Source: Kutzneria kofuensis (GTDB lineage: Bacteria > Actinomycetota > Actinomycetes > Mycobacteriales > Pseudonocardiaceae). Taken from it: a stretch of 64,000 nt of DNA. The stretch spans positions 2,854,038-2,918,037 of the forward strand of contig NZ_JACHIR010000001.1 of the NCBI RefSeq assembly GCF_014203355.1. Direction: 5' to 3'. Each line of letters starts with the position of its first letter. Within the stretch, counting starts at the first letter, position 1. Positions 1-9,215 of this stretch are shown one piece after another. Both the position numbers and the translations under genes were made by a program. Below the pieces are notes generated by a model. The model saw nothing but the letters and a program-made list of their open reading frames with translations, was not told where the DNA came from and did not search any database.

Positions 1-146
1 TCGTCGCGCCCAGCGACCAGCCATGGCCGTGCGGCAAGTGTGCGCAGTGCCGCACTCACTTCGGCATCGGCTTCGACCGACCATGCCCTGCGGCCACGGT
101 TTTCGGTCTGCTCAGCCGCATCGTTGCCTGCCTGCGCCTCACTCAT
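1..146 (-). CDS. DUF2398 (TIGR02678) family protein, N-terminal fragment, probable Wadjet type III subunit
   Basis: An ATG at 146 overlaps the stop of the upstream gene as ATGA, and the frame stays open to the window edge (48 codons). The N-terminus is acidic, then reads SAALRTLAARPWLVAGRD, which resembles the start of DUF2398 proteins (a run like ALRxLLARPLL). In type III Wadjet loci DUF2397 and DUF2398 proteins are the small kleisin/KITE-like partners of an SMC-like ATPase and a TOPRIM nuclease. The identification rests on the neighbour and this short motif; the ATPase and nuclease genes would lie left of the window. Confidence 0.6.
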   Translation of the reverse strand, partial: MSEAQAGNDAAEQTENRGRRAWSVEADAEVSAALRTLAARPWLVAGRD

Positions 147-1732
147 GCCACACCGCCGCTGGACACGCGCATGATGACCGGGGTATCCGTGTCGGGGCTG
201 GTCACCGGTGGTGTCGAGGCCCGGGTGCCGGCCGGATGGAACACCATCGCCCGGTCGGGGAGCCACACTCGCCACGCCGGCGCGCGTAACACTGCAATCT
301 GACCAGGGACGTGGAACAGCGTGCAGGCCAGACCGTCGCGATGCGCGCTGCGGCGGGCTCGGTACGGGCCACCGGCCGGCGCGCGGGTCGCGGCCATCAG
401 CGTGGCCAGCGCCACCCGTGCCGCAGCAGTCGAGAGCGGGCTGCCGGGCGACGCGGCAAGCACCTCCCGCAGGGCGTCCAGGTGCGCCGCGGCGCGCTCC
501 CGACGTCGCGCGTCGATCTCCGCCCGTGCGGCGGTGTCGTCCCGGGCCGCTGGCGGGCGACCACGGGCACCAGCGCGTCCGGTCGCCCGCAACAGGTCCG
601 GCACCGTGACCGTCGGCCCATCGCGCCAGGACGGAATGCGAGGCAGATCATCGTCATCTGCCTCGTCGTACAGTTTGCGCCACGGGTGATCGCCGACTGC
701 GGCCAGAAATATCGCCCGTCCCAGCGTGCGATCGGTGCAAGCGCGGGCCAGGAGCAGCGCTCGGGCACGTCCGGTCGCGGTCGAAGATGACGCATGCAGC
801 CGGCGCAGGTTGGCGTGCATGCCCGGCAACGCCCGGACCAGCCGTAGCGCGAACCGTGCCGCTCGCCCGGTGGCCGGGTCGCACCAGGCCACCAACCCGT
901 CCCAGTCGCTCCGGCGTCCACCGCGCGACGCAGCCAACGCGCCCCGGTCAATCAGCGCACGAGCCTCGGAGGCGGTGATCGCAGCATCGGCGAGCGCCTC
1001 GAAGTACGGCACCAACGTGAGCAACGCGCGGTGCGCCCGGGCCGATCCGGTTTCCAGCTCGGCGGCTACCCGGGTGGCGTACTCGACGAGGAGTTGTTTG
1101 AGTTCGCTGGTCGCCTCGTCGCCAAGGTCGAATCGGTCCGCGAGCGTGGCGAGGGTGTCTTCGGCGCCGACGAGGGCAGCATCAAGGTCGTCGTGACTGA
1201 TGAACAGCCTGCCGATGTGTTCGACCGTGTCAGCCCCGGCCACATCCGTGGTTTCAGGGATGCCGGCCGGGACTATCGCGGCGAGAGCTTCCAGCGCCGT
1301 GACCACACGCGCCAAGCTGGACAGGGGGATCTCCCGCATCGCCGGCGTATCGGCCAGCACGGTCGAGTAGAACCGCTGGACCTGCCGCCCGGCCGGGGTC
1401 GCCGTCCAGCGCCAATTGCGCGCCAACAGGTCGGCGTGCCGCAGGATCCGACTGGTGTCCGTGCGCGCCGACGCAGCGGTCCAGTCGCGCAGCTTGTCCA
1501 GCCGCGTCTCGACGAGCCGGTCATCGAGCGGGGTGCCAGCCTCACGCAACGCTTGGGCGATCTCGGCCGGCATCATGTCCGTGATTGACGCCTCAAGTAC
1601 GGCCATGATCGCGATGTACTCGTCGGCCTCGGGGGCGATGAGGTACGCGGTTGCTCGGCGCGAGTCGGTGACAGTGACCTCGAACCTGCTGGTGTCGGGC
1701 GAGCCCACGCCCGGCCCAGTCGAGTCCCCCAT
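143..1732 (-). CDS. DUF2397 (TIGR02677) family protein, probable Wadjet type III subunit
   Basis: About 529 residues, charged, without signal peptide or membrane segment. The N-terminal part (FEVTVTDSRRATAYLIAPEA, then YIAIMAVLEASI) and the winged-helix-like stretch around PAEIAQALREAGTPL are typical of DUF2397 proteins. I chose the ATG at 1732 because an AGAGGAGAG ribosome site lies 5-13 bases upstream; an in-frame ATG at 1909 lacks one and would add a Cys-rich, non-family extension. The stop overlaps the next start (ATGA), so the two genes are translationally coupled. DUF2397 is the first gene of the four-gene SMC-like systems later named Wadjet, which cleave invading circular plasmids. The function is inferred from family and operon order. 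Confidence 0.75.
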   Translation of the reverse strand: MGDSTGPGVGSPDTSRFEVTVTDSRRATAYLIAPEADEYIAIMAVLEASITDMMPAEIAQALREAGTPLDDRLVETRLDKLRDWTAASARTDTSRILRHADLLARNWRWTATPAGRQVQRFYSTVLADTPAMREIPLSSLARVVTALEALAAIVPAGIPETTDVAGADTVEHIGRLFISHDDLDAALVGAEDTLATLADRFDLGDEATSELKQLLVEYATRVAAELETGSARAHRALLTLVPYFEALADAAITASEARALIDRGALAASRGGRRSDWDGLVAWCDPATGRAARFALRLVRALPGMHANLRRLHASSSTATGRARALLLARACTDRTLGRAIFLAAVGDHPWRKLYDEADDDDLPRIPSWRDGPTVTVPDLLRATGRAGARGRPPAARDDTAARAEIDARRRERAAAHLDALREVLAASPGSPLSTAAARVALATLMAATRAPAGGPYRARRSAHRDGLACTLFHVPGQIAVLRAPAWRVWLPDRAMVFHPAGTRASTPPVTSPDTDTPVIMRVSSGGVA

Positions 1733-2434
1733 CCGCTCTCCTCTCGCCACAAAGGGGGGTGGTGCGGTGCTTGAGAACGGCGCCTCGCCGTAGTGCGTAC
1801 AGCGGGACGTGCCAGGGATCGACGGTACTGCGCACCACCGACAAATTCGGCCGACCACACAGTCGTGCAGCGTGTTTCCGGCCGTGGTGGCACCACCGGC
1901 GATCTTCATTCGTGACGGGCAGTTAGTTTCGCCTGCGGGTCGGCCTCAACCCAGGTCAGGCCCACCCGCTGTCTGGACGTTCTGTGTCGTGATGATGCGG
2001 CGGACTGATGGCGACGCCAGGCAGGTCATACCGTCGTGGGCGAGGCCCGAGCGGATCCGCCCCAGCCCCATGCCGTGTGGAAGAGCGAACAGCGTGACGG
2101 CGGCGCCCCTGCACGCCAACCAAGGGCACCGCCATCGAGGCCGACTCTGTCAAGCCGAAGGACAACGCTCTGCATCGGTCAGCACTTCGCATTCGTCGGA
2201 ATCCGACACAGCGAGCACATCCATCGTGATCGCCTTCTCGCGTGATCGTCCGACATCAGCGAAGCACCCCTCGTTCATCGACGCGCCATTCACTCAACAT
2301 GGCCGCCGCGTCGCAACGAGTGCGGTCGACTCGCGGCCACACCAATGCCACGAGATCTCACCTGATCAGCGCAACGCCGCCGCTACCAATCGTCTGCGAT
2401 CTGCGCACCGGAAGTCCCCATGACGTCGCGATCG
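1733..2434. other. 700-bp stretch without a convincing gene
   Basis: Open frames exist on both strands but none has a ribosome site, family resemblance or persuasive codon use. The minus strand around 1970-2100 has short protein-like pieces, so a decayed gene is possible; I cannot name it. Confidence 0.4.
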
Positions 2435-3016
2435 TCACGCTGCAGCCAGGGCCGGCGCGGAATGCACCTCGTTGGCCACCGGGTCATCCGTGGCAGTGTC
2501 TGCCAGCGCGGCTGCTTCCGACAGGACCGCGGCGAGTTCCCGCGCCTCCTCAGCGGTCATGTGCCAGCCCGTGTTACTTTCGCCTTTGCCGCACCAAATC
2601 TGCGCGGCCACTTCACGCACGTCTTGCTGCAAGCTCACGGAGACGTACTCAGGCTGATACAGCTCATCGTGTTCTTTAGATGACGTCATCCGTGCACCGT
2701 CTTCCAACGTCAGAAGCACCACTCCGTTCCAGCCAGAGAAGTGCGTTCCATCATCAGCCATGTCCCCGTCGCGATGTCCGCCCGCACACCAGTGCGGACA
2801 AGGGGTGTCGAGCCAGTAGACCTGGCGGCCGCACAGGTTGCGGCGTCGGTCATCGCACGCGATCAGGTGGACACCGTCGAGCACAGCTACAGATTTGGCC
2901 ACCACCGGACTGCGATTACACCGCACACAGGCACGGCCAGCACGTTGGCCAGAGGTCAGACGGGACACATCGTCAACAGCGCTTCTCACAGCTACACCTC
3001 CGCATCGAGAGGTCAT
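2435..3016 (-). CDS. DUF6907 domain protein
   Basis: The core CPHWCAGGHRDGDMADDGTH is the zinc-ribbon-like Cys/His signature (CPxWC-xxx-H) of DUF6907 proteins, which are common in actinomycete mobile and regulatory islands. The C-terminal half has the family ending MTAEEARELAAVLSEAAALA. Function is unknown. The start is uncertain: the ATG at 3016 lies before the signature and 41 bases after the stop of the upstream sigma-like gene but has only a weak ribosome site. The later ATG in MADDGTH falls inside the motif and would remove the Cys residues, so I rejected it. It probably forms a transcription unit with the sigma-like gene. Confidence 0.65.
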   Translation of the reverse strand: MTSRCGGVAVRSAVDDVSRLTSGQRAGRACVRCNRSPVVAKSVAVLDGVHLIACDDRRRNLCGRQVYWLDTPCPHWCAGGHRDGDMADDGTHFSGWNGVVLLTLEDGARMTSSKEHDELYQPEYVSVSLQQDVREVAAQIWCGKGESNTGWHMTAEEARELAAVLSEAAALADTATDDPVANEVHSAPALAAA

Positions 3017-3057
3017 CGAAGTCGAACACACTGGAACGCTGTCCAAGCCGCGCCGGC

Positions 3058-3798
3058 TCAGGACGCGATGTCCGGCACGCGATCGGAAAGAAAACCGATC
3101 AGCTTCCGCTGGGCTTGCGCCAGTTGCGCACAGCATCGTCGCGGGGTCACCCCCAGCAACGCGGCCGCACATTTGCGATCCATGCCACCGAGGTGCACGT
3201 CAGATAGTAGCCCTGCTTGTTCAGCGGTCAACGCCTTATCCCGGACCGCGTCCGCCAATACCAGATCGGGATGCCCTTCCCTACGGGCGTGGTAGGTGTC
3301 CGCGTCTCGCTCGTCGAGCTCAGCCCGCTTCGCGGCCAGCCGGCGCTCGCGGCAGCAGGCTTCATACCCTCGCCGGAAGGCCCCCATGTAGAGCTGTGAA
3401 TAGATCTTCGGGTGACCGACTTCGACCAGATCCAGTGCTTCCAGGAAGCCTTCGAGGATCTCCGAGTCGAGATCGCGGTTGTCCCCGGGATACCGGTTGC
3501 CGAACCGGCCGGCGATGCGCTTCAGCCCTGGGACGAGCATCCCAGCCGCTGCCATAACCCACGGATCCGGTTCCGCGTGGGCGCGGCGCACCAGTTCCTT
3601 CCAGACAGCATCCTTGGTGACCCAGGCCGTGCTGTGCTTGAGCAGCAGAATCCGCAACTCATCCAGGCACATGAGCCCCTCCGGCAGGCCGCAGCCGAGT
3701 GCCGAACAGTCCAAGCTCAAGGCAGTCGGCGGCGTCGTCAACTCAACGAACCGCCGCTCGACGATGTCCAAGGTCGACGGCTGATCATGGTAGGACAT
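3058..3798 (-). CDS. sigma-70 region 4-like DNA-binding protein
   Basis: About 246 residues. The middle (KRIAGRFGNRYPGDNRDLDSE, then EGFLEALDLVEV) resembles the sigma region 2-like helix bundle of actinomycete sigma-like proteins. The C-terminus (LTAEQAGLLSDVHLGGMDRK, then CAAALLGVTPRRCCAQLAQA) is a helix-turn-helix like sigma region 4. I chose the ATG at 3798 because GGAGGAAG lies 7 bases upstream; an in-frame ATG at 3834 has nothing comparable. An intergenic region of relatively high AT content precedes it and contains a palindrome at 3900. Proteins of this kind often sit in integrative elements; the regulatory target is unknown. Confidence 0.6.
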   Translation of the reverse strand: MSYHDQPSTLDIVERRFVELTTPPTALSLDCSALGCGLPEGLMCLDELRILLLKHSTAWVTKDAVWKELVRRAHAEPDPWVMAAAGMLVPGLKRIAGRFGNRYPGDNRDLDSEILEGFLEALDLVEVGHPKIYSQLYMGAFRRGYEACCRERRLAAKRAELDERDADTYHARREGHPDLVLADAVRDKALTAEQAGLLSDVHLGGMDRKCAAALLGVTPRRCCAQLAQAQRKLIGFLSDRVPDIAS

Positions 3799-3899
3799 GC
3801 ATCTTCCTCCACTGAGGTCACCGAAACGCTCCAATACCCCCTATTCGCTATCTACCGGCCAGTATGGACAAAAATACTCCACATGGATTAGGTAATTTA

Positions 3900-3914
3900 G
3901 GCGGATCATCCGCC
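3900..3914. promoter_or_regulatory. 15-bp perfect palindrome upstream of the sigma-like gene
   Basis: GGCGGATCATCCGCC has 7-bp arms around a central C. It lies about 100 bases upstream of the sigma-like start, in the AT-richer stretch left of the first IS701 copy. It has the shape of a dimer-binding operator; no cognate regulator can be named. Confidence 0.35.
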
Positions 3915-4018
3915 AGTGGACACGATGCTCACCTTAAGCTTCAGCTGCCTCACAGGAGGACGCATCCGGCGAACAACGCAGCCAATCCTCACCTTACAGA
4001 CCATGCGCGCAAATCGTC

Positions 4019-5337
4019 TTAGTACGACAACGACAGGTCGTGATGTTGTCTCCGGTGGTGGCTAGCTCGGGCACGGGCCTGGCTAACCAACCGCCACCGT
4101 GACCAGTGCAGGATGTGATCGACGGTGTGGGCGGAACGGACCACGACCCGGTTCCATAACCGGCGAACCTCGTTGACCGACAACGGGATCACGGTCTGAC
4201 CATCGCCAGCAACGGAGCCCCCTTTTCAACGGTTGGCCGTGTGATCACCAGGAACGCCAACGCCGTCATCGACAGCGTGACGTGCCGGTACCACGCCTGG
4301 TAACCCCGCGCCTGGTAGTGATCCAGACCGGTCTCGTTCTTCGCCGTCTGGAAACACTCCTCGATCGCCCAGCGGCTGCCCGCGACACGAACCAGCTCCG
4401 CCAAGCTGGTATCGGCAGGCCCGAAACACACGTAGTAGGCGATGTCGGTCGGATCGCTGACCGAACGCCGAGCCAGCAGCCAGTGCCCCCAACCCCGCCG
4501 GCGCAACGGCCGGATCTCCACCGCCGTCCAGTCCGACACCCGAGGGCCACGAACTCCGTCCCCGCAGCTGAGCCGCTGCCAATCTGCGTCCGCGACGTCC
4601 GCAATCATCCGCGCAACCCGGACCTTGGCCAAGTGCATCGACACCACCATCGCCGACTTGGGCACCGCCACCACATGCGGGACGTCCACGGTCTCCAACC
4701 ACAGCCGGAACTTCGTGTCCTGCCCGTACAACTCGTCGGCGGTCACCCATCCGAACGGCACCTCCGTCGCGAGCGCACGCTCGATCATCCGGCGGGCCAG
4801 CACCTGTTTGGTCGCGAACTCCACCTCGTCATCAATGCCAGCCGCCCGGCACCGGTCACGATCATCGGTCCAGTCCTTGGGCAGATACAACTCCCGATCA
4901 ATCAGCGCACGACCGCGTGGTGAGGCATACGCCAGAAATACCCCGATCTGCGAGTTCTCGATCCGGCCGGCAGTGCCCGAGTACTGCCGTGCGACTCCTG
5001 CGGAGTGGGCACCCTTCTTCAGAAAGCCGGTCTCGTCGACGATGAGCACCCCCTGCTCACCGTCACCGATGCGTTCCACAACCGCGGCACGCACGTCGTC
5101 ACGCAAGCCATCGGCGTCCCACGCGTAGAAGTTCAGCAACCGCTGCATGCCTTCCGGCCCCGCATCCCCGGCGGCCTCGGCCAGCGTCCACCCGTTCTTC
5201 CGCTCGATCTCGGCGAGCAATCCCTTGACATACCAGCGCATCCGGCGCCGCGACTCCACTCGGGGGAACCTGCCGGCGAACCGGCCCAGAAACGCCTCGA
5301 AGCTCGCCGACCAGTCCGCCACCATCTCCGCCAACAC
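4019..5337 (-). CDS. IS701-family DDE transposase, probably made by -1 frameshifting (copy 1)
   Basis: The zero frame encodes 382 residues (5337 to 4189). It carries VDETGFLKKG (first Asp), TADELYG (second) and WAIEECFQTAKNETGLDHYQ (Glu), the IS701 catalytic set. The usual C-terminus (IPLSVNEVRRLW, then HILHWSRWR and QARARASHHRR) is missing from this frame but present intact in the -1 frame to position 4019. The frames can be joined at A_AAG_GGG (positions 4225-4219), with no stop before the conserved tail, giving about 439 residues. The stop codon TAA of the long frame is supplied by the target-site duplication outside the element. The 382-residue form may also be a simple truncation; the join is inferred. 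Confidence 0.8.
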
Positions 5338-5390
5338 AACAAGATCAACTACCAGAGTCCGGACCTAGATTACAACCTGTCGTTGTCGTA
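4023..5390 (-). mobile_element. IS701-family insertion sequence, copy 1
   Basis: The element is 1,368 bp. The left end TACGACAACGACAGGT recurs as the inverted complement at the right end (ACCTGTCGTTGTCGTA). It is flanked by TTAG at 4019-4022 and 5391-5394, a 4-bp duplication of the YTAR type known for IS701 elements. An apparently identical copy lies at 10168-11535 in the same orientation. The right TTAG overlaps the left junction of the neighbouring IS5-family element, so this copy inserted after that one. Confidence 0.92.
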
Positions 5391-5393
5391 TTA

Positions 5394-6269
5394 GAGGGTG
5401 TCTTACGTGGCGGCCTTGGCGAGCCTCTTGAAGCAAGTCAAGGCCGCCGCCAACGTCAGGAACGCGCAGAAGTGGTTCGCCTTGCGCTCGTACCGCATCG
5501 CGAGTCGGCGGTACCCGAACAACCAGGCGATCGTGCGTTCGATGACCCACCGGTGCCGACCCAGCCGCGCGCTGGACTCAGTGTCTTTGCGGGCGATCCG
5601 CACCGCGATCCCCTGCTCGCGTACCCACGCCCGTAACTCCTTGATGTCGTAGGCCTTGTCCGCGTGCAACTTCGCCGGCTTGCGCCGACGGGGACCACGC
5701 CGCGACTTCACTGCGGGGATCGCCCGCACCAACGGTTTGAGCCCGTAGGCGTCGTTGGTGTTGGCCGCCGACACCGCCACCGACAACGGCAGACCGGCCC
5801 GGTCGGACAGCGCGTGGATCTTCGAGCCCGGCTTGCCTCGATCGACCGGGCTCGGACCGGTCAACGATCCCCCTTTTTCGCCCGCACCGCCGCCGCGTCC
5901 ACCACCACCCGCGACCAATCGATCAAGCCCTGGCCGCCCAACTCGTCCAAGACCGCCCGATGCACCCGTGGCCACAGGCCCGCTTTGGTCCACTCGGTGA
6001 ACCTGCGGTGCGCGGTCGGCACTGTGACCCCGAACGACGGCGGTAGATGCCGCCAGGCGCAGCCGCTGGTCAACACGAACACGATCGCGGTGAACACCGC
6101 CCGGTCGTCCACCGGCGTCGTCCCACCGCCCTGCCGACGCGGCGTGAACTGTGGGACCAACGGCGCGACCAGTGCCCACAACTCGTCGGGCACCAGCCGC
6201 TGCGACAACGCATCCGTCACAACGTCTGATCATGGCAGCGGCCGAGCAAGATCCACGTGAGACGAGCTC
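5394..6269 (-). mobile_element. IS5-family (IS427-group) insertion sequence
   Basis: The element is 876 bp. Its ends GAGGGTGTCTTACGTGG and (complement of the right end) GAGCTCGTCTCACGTGG form imperfect inverted repeats. TTA flanks both sides (5391-5393 and 6270-6272), a 3-bp target duplication. It carries one frameshifted transposase gene on the minus strand. Confidence 0.88.
5403..6220 (-). CDS. IS5-family transposase, two frames joined by -1 frameshift
   Basis: The first frame (6220 to 5861, 119 residues) is the N-terminal domain (TSGCAWRHLPPSFGVTVPTA). It ends shortly after AVRAKKGDR. The second frame, open to 5403, holds the DDE domain (KIHALSDRAGLPLSVAVSAA, then LHADKAYD and WVIERTIAWLFGYRRLAMRY). 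The frames overlap at the run AAAAAGGGGG (5878-5869), where A_AAG_GGG allows a -1 slip, as is known for IS427-group elements. The start ATG at 6220 begins MTDALSQRLVPDELW, typical for the family. It appears intact and potentially active. Confidence 0.88.
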
Positions 6270-6597
6270 TTAGTCTGCGCCGCACCCACCCGAGCGGCTT
6301 GCTTCCGTGTCGCACCTCGCGGGCCGCTGAGCAGCGGCATCGCTACGGCGTGACGTACCGTTCCTCAAGCGCCCACCCGAGCGAAGCCAGGCATGCGCAC
6401 TGTCCCCGGCGACCCGCCGACCCTTCATCGTTTGCTCGCCTCACACGACGTAACGAGCCAGATAAGGCGCCAGGCGACGGAACACCCTGTGACAGCTAAC
6501 GAGGCAGGCTCGCTGTCTCACGAGCTGTGAATCACCAGCCAATACCGCCACGAGCAGACGATGCAACACCCCATGGCCTTCCATGCGCCATGGTCAC
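6270..6597. other. 330-bp stretch without a gene
   Basis: Right flank of the IS5 element. I see no gene, RNA or clear repeat here beyond the TTA target duplication at its left edge. Confidence 0.5.
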
Positions 6598-6885
6598 TTA
6601 CTCGCCACTCTCCGGCTCGGCGAGCCGGTTCAGCAGCCGGGTAATCTCTGCCATGCCAACATTCACCCTGGCGAACCCGTCACGCGTCTCCTGCTGATGT
6701 TCCACCTGCGTCTCTCGCAGCGCATTCAGCGTCGTCGTGTGCGCGTTCAAGGCCTGCCGAAACTCCGACACGTCCCGATCTGCCGCCCCAGCAAGCACTC
6801 GTGCGGCAGCGGCGTCTTGGCGCACGGCTTGCAGCTGCTGCTCGACGGCCGCGAGCCGCGCCTCGATCTCCTCCAAGGTGGCCAC
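6598..6885 (-). CDS. small coiled-coil protein of unknown function
   Basis: About 95 residues. From a GTG at 6885 it reads VATLEEIEARLAAVEQQLQA, then ALNALRETQVEHQQETRDGF and MAEITRLLNRL. The heptad pattern and lack of Cys or membrane segments indicate a soluble coiled coil. Such short proteins are frequent in actinomycete genomic islands. The frame is open upstream to an ATG at 7047, but that extension is low-complexity and not family-like. The ribosome site is weak (GGCGAG), so the start is tentative. Confidence 0.5.
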   Translation of the reverse strand: MATLEEIEARLAAVEQQLQAVRQDAAAARVLAGAADRDVSEFRQALNAHTTTLNALRETQVEHQQETRDGFARVNVGMAEITRLLNRLAEPESGE

Positions 6886-7166
6886 CTCGCCATGGTAGTG
6901 CGGTGCGCCGCCCCAGCAGTACGGCCGACCACCACCCGTTGGGACCAATCCCTGGCCTCTGCCACCGGCGTCGCCAGACAGCGATCTTGGTCTGGAACGA
7001 CCCGTTCTGCATGCAGGCTTGCTTTCGAGGTGGAGACAACCACGCATCCGTCAGGTGCTCCAGCAGCAACTGGCACACGTGCTGCGCGACGCCACCCTGC
7101 GGGGTTCCGGAAGTCCGCCCACGTATCCGACCTGCGGCGATGGGAAATTCAGCGGGCAGGGCATGA

Positions 7167-7463
<297 letters not shown>

Positions 7464-7539
7464 TGAACGACCGCCGGTGACGCCTCTGAGTTACCCAGGG
7501 CGGTAGACCTGCGTCCAGGCCGGCGCACTGGTTGGTCGT

Positions 7540-7915
7540 TCTGGATGGTCGAGTGCGAGCAGGACGCCTTAAGTGGACCATGGCAGCAGCCTTCTTGGTG
7601 TAGACCGGCGCCTCTCGCCTCGACATCCTCCTCACTCGTTCCGTTGACGCCTGGCGATACCTCGGGCCACGAGCCCTCCAGCTAAGACCGCGCCGACAAC
7701 GGAACCGGAGGTGGTGGTGGCCAGCACGGTCGCCACCGCCTCGTTGATCAAGATGGTCGTCGTGATTCGAGCCCGTCCGCACGGAGGACACCTCGTTGGC
7801 CGGGAGCCGCATGAGCTCTTCGTCGAGACCGGTGCCCGCGCGGATCGCTGGGATCGTGAACGGCTCAATCGGAGGTCAGGCCATAGAGCCTCGTCATTAG
7901 GGCGCCGCGCGTTCT
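7540..7915 (+). ncRNA. candidate bridge RNA of the IS110 element
   Basis: The noncoding 5' end contains four guide-like segments. For the donor (element ends): ATCGGAGGTC at 7868-7877 is identical to the right end at 9227-9236, and GTCATTAG at 7893-7900 is the exact complement of the left end CTAATGAC at 7453-7460. For the target: AAGTGGACC at 7571-7579 is identical to the left target flank at 7445-7453, and GGTGTAG at 7597-7603 complements CT plus the start of a right target (partial fit). Spacing inside the two guide pairs is similar (15-17 bases). The outer limits of the RNA are a guess, and the two loops lie unusually far apart. Confidence 0.75.
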
Positions 7916-7967
7916 CACCAGGGTCTCGTTGACCAGCACAAACAGCCAGTTCGAGGAGAAACACAGA

Positions 7968-9215
7968 GTGAAGGTGTTCTGCGGGATCGACTGGGCCGAG
8001 GACCACCACGACGTCGCCCTGATCGACGCCGACGGCGGTCTGGTGGCCAAGCGTCGCATCGGCGACTCCGCCATGGGGTTCGCCGAGCTGATGACGATGC
8101 TCGCCGACGCCGGCGACATCGCCGAGGCCCCGATCCCGGTCGCGATTGAAACCCCGCGCGGCCTGCTGGTTTCGGCCCTGCGCCAGACCGGCCGCCGCGT
8201 CTACGCCATCAACCCGATGGCCGTCGCCCGCTATCGCGAGCGCCACACCGTCGCCCGCAAGAAGTCCGACCACGTCGACGCCATGACGCTGGCCAACATC
8301 CTGCGCACCGACGCTCACGCCCACCGGCCGCTGCCCGCTGACAGCGACCTCGCCCGCGCCGTCGCAGTGCTCTCCCGTGCCACCCAAGATGCCACCTGGC
8401 GTCGCACCCGCGCCACCCAGGAACTGCGGGCAGTGCTGCGCGAGTACTACCCAGGGTTCCTGGCCGCCTTCGCCAAGGGCACCGTCACCAACCTGGCCAG
8501 CCCAGAGGCCCGCGCCGTCCTGGCTCTCGCGCCAACCCCAGCGGCCGCAGCAAAGGTGACGAAGACACAGTTGGCCGCCGCACTACGCAGGGCCGGCCGC
8601 CAGCGCGGCATCGAGGATCTGGCCCTCCAGTTATGCCAAGCCCTGCGCGCCGAGCAGCTGCGACAGCCACCTGCCGTCGAGGACGCGTTCGGCAGTCAGG
8701 CCCTCGCTCTGCTCGGCACCCTGAACGCCGAGTGCGCCGCCGTCGATCAACTCAGCCAGACCACCGCGGAACTGTTCCAACAACACCCCGACTACGCCGT
8801 GATCACCAGCTTCCCTGGCCTGGCTGACCTATCTGGAGCCCGGGTGCTCGGCGAGATCGGCGATGACCGCAGCCGGTTCGCCGACGCCCGCGCGCTCAAG
8901 GCATACGCCGGCTCCGCACCGGTCACGAGGGCATCCGGACGCAGCATCTCGATCACCCGCCGCACCGTGAAGAACGACCGGCTCAACGCCGCCGGGTTCC
9001 TCTGGGCCTTCGCTGCGATGGCGAAGACCGGGGCGCCCCAAGAGCACTACCGGCGTCGCCGAGAACGCGGTGACCGACACGCTGCCGCCTTGCGGCACCT
9101 GTTCAACCGCTTCCTCGGCCAGCTCCACCATTGCCTACAGACTGGAGAGCACTACGACTCGATCAAGGCGTTCGGGCCGATCGACGACACACCCGCCCAG
9201 GCCGCCGCAGCTTGA
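7968..9215 (+). CDS. IS110-family DEDD recombinase
   Basis: 415 residues. The N-terminal RuvC-like domain has GIDWAEDHHDVALIDADG (Asp), AIETPRG (Glu) and KKSDHVDAMTLANIL (Asp-Asp). The C-terminal Tnp domain has FPGLADLSGARVLGEIGD and YAGSAPVTRASGRS with the expected Ser. I chose the GTG at 7968 because GAGGAG sits 9 bases before it; an in-frame TTG at 7929 has no ribosome site. The protein should act with the upstream bridge RNA to recombine donor and target at CT cores. It looks full length and intact. Confidence 0.9.
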   Translation: MKVFCGIDWAEDHHDVALIDADGGLVAKRRIGDSAMGFAELMTMLADAGDIAEAPIPVAIETPRGLLVSALRQTGRRVYAINPMAVARYRERHTVARKKSDHVDAMTLANILRTDAHAHRPLPADSDLARAVAVLSRATQDATWRRTRATQELRAVLREYYPGFLAAFAKGTVTNLASPEARAVLALAPTPAAAAKVTKTQLAAALRRAGRQRGIEDLALQLCQALRAEQLRQPPAVEDAFGSQALALLGTLNAECAAVDQLSQTTAELFQQHPDYAVITSFPGLADLSGARVLGEIGDDRSRFADARALKAYAGSAPVTRASGRSISITRRTVKNDRLNAAGFLWAFAAMAKTGAPQEHYRRRRERGDRHAAALRHLFNRFLGQLHHCLQTGEHYDSIKAFGPIDDTPAQAAAA

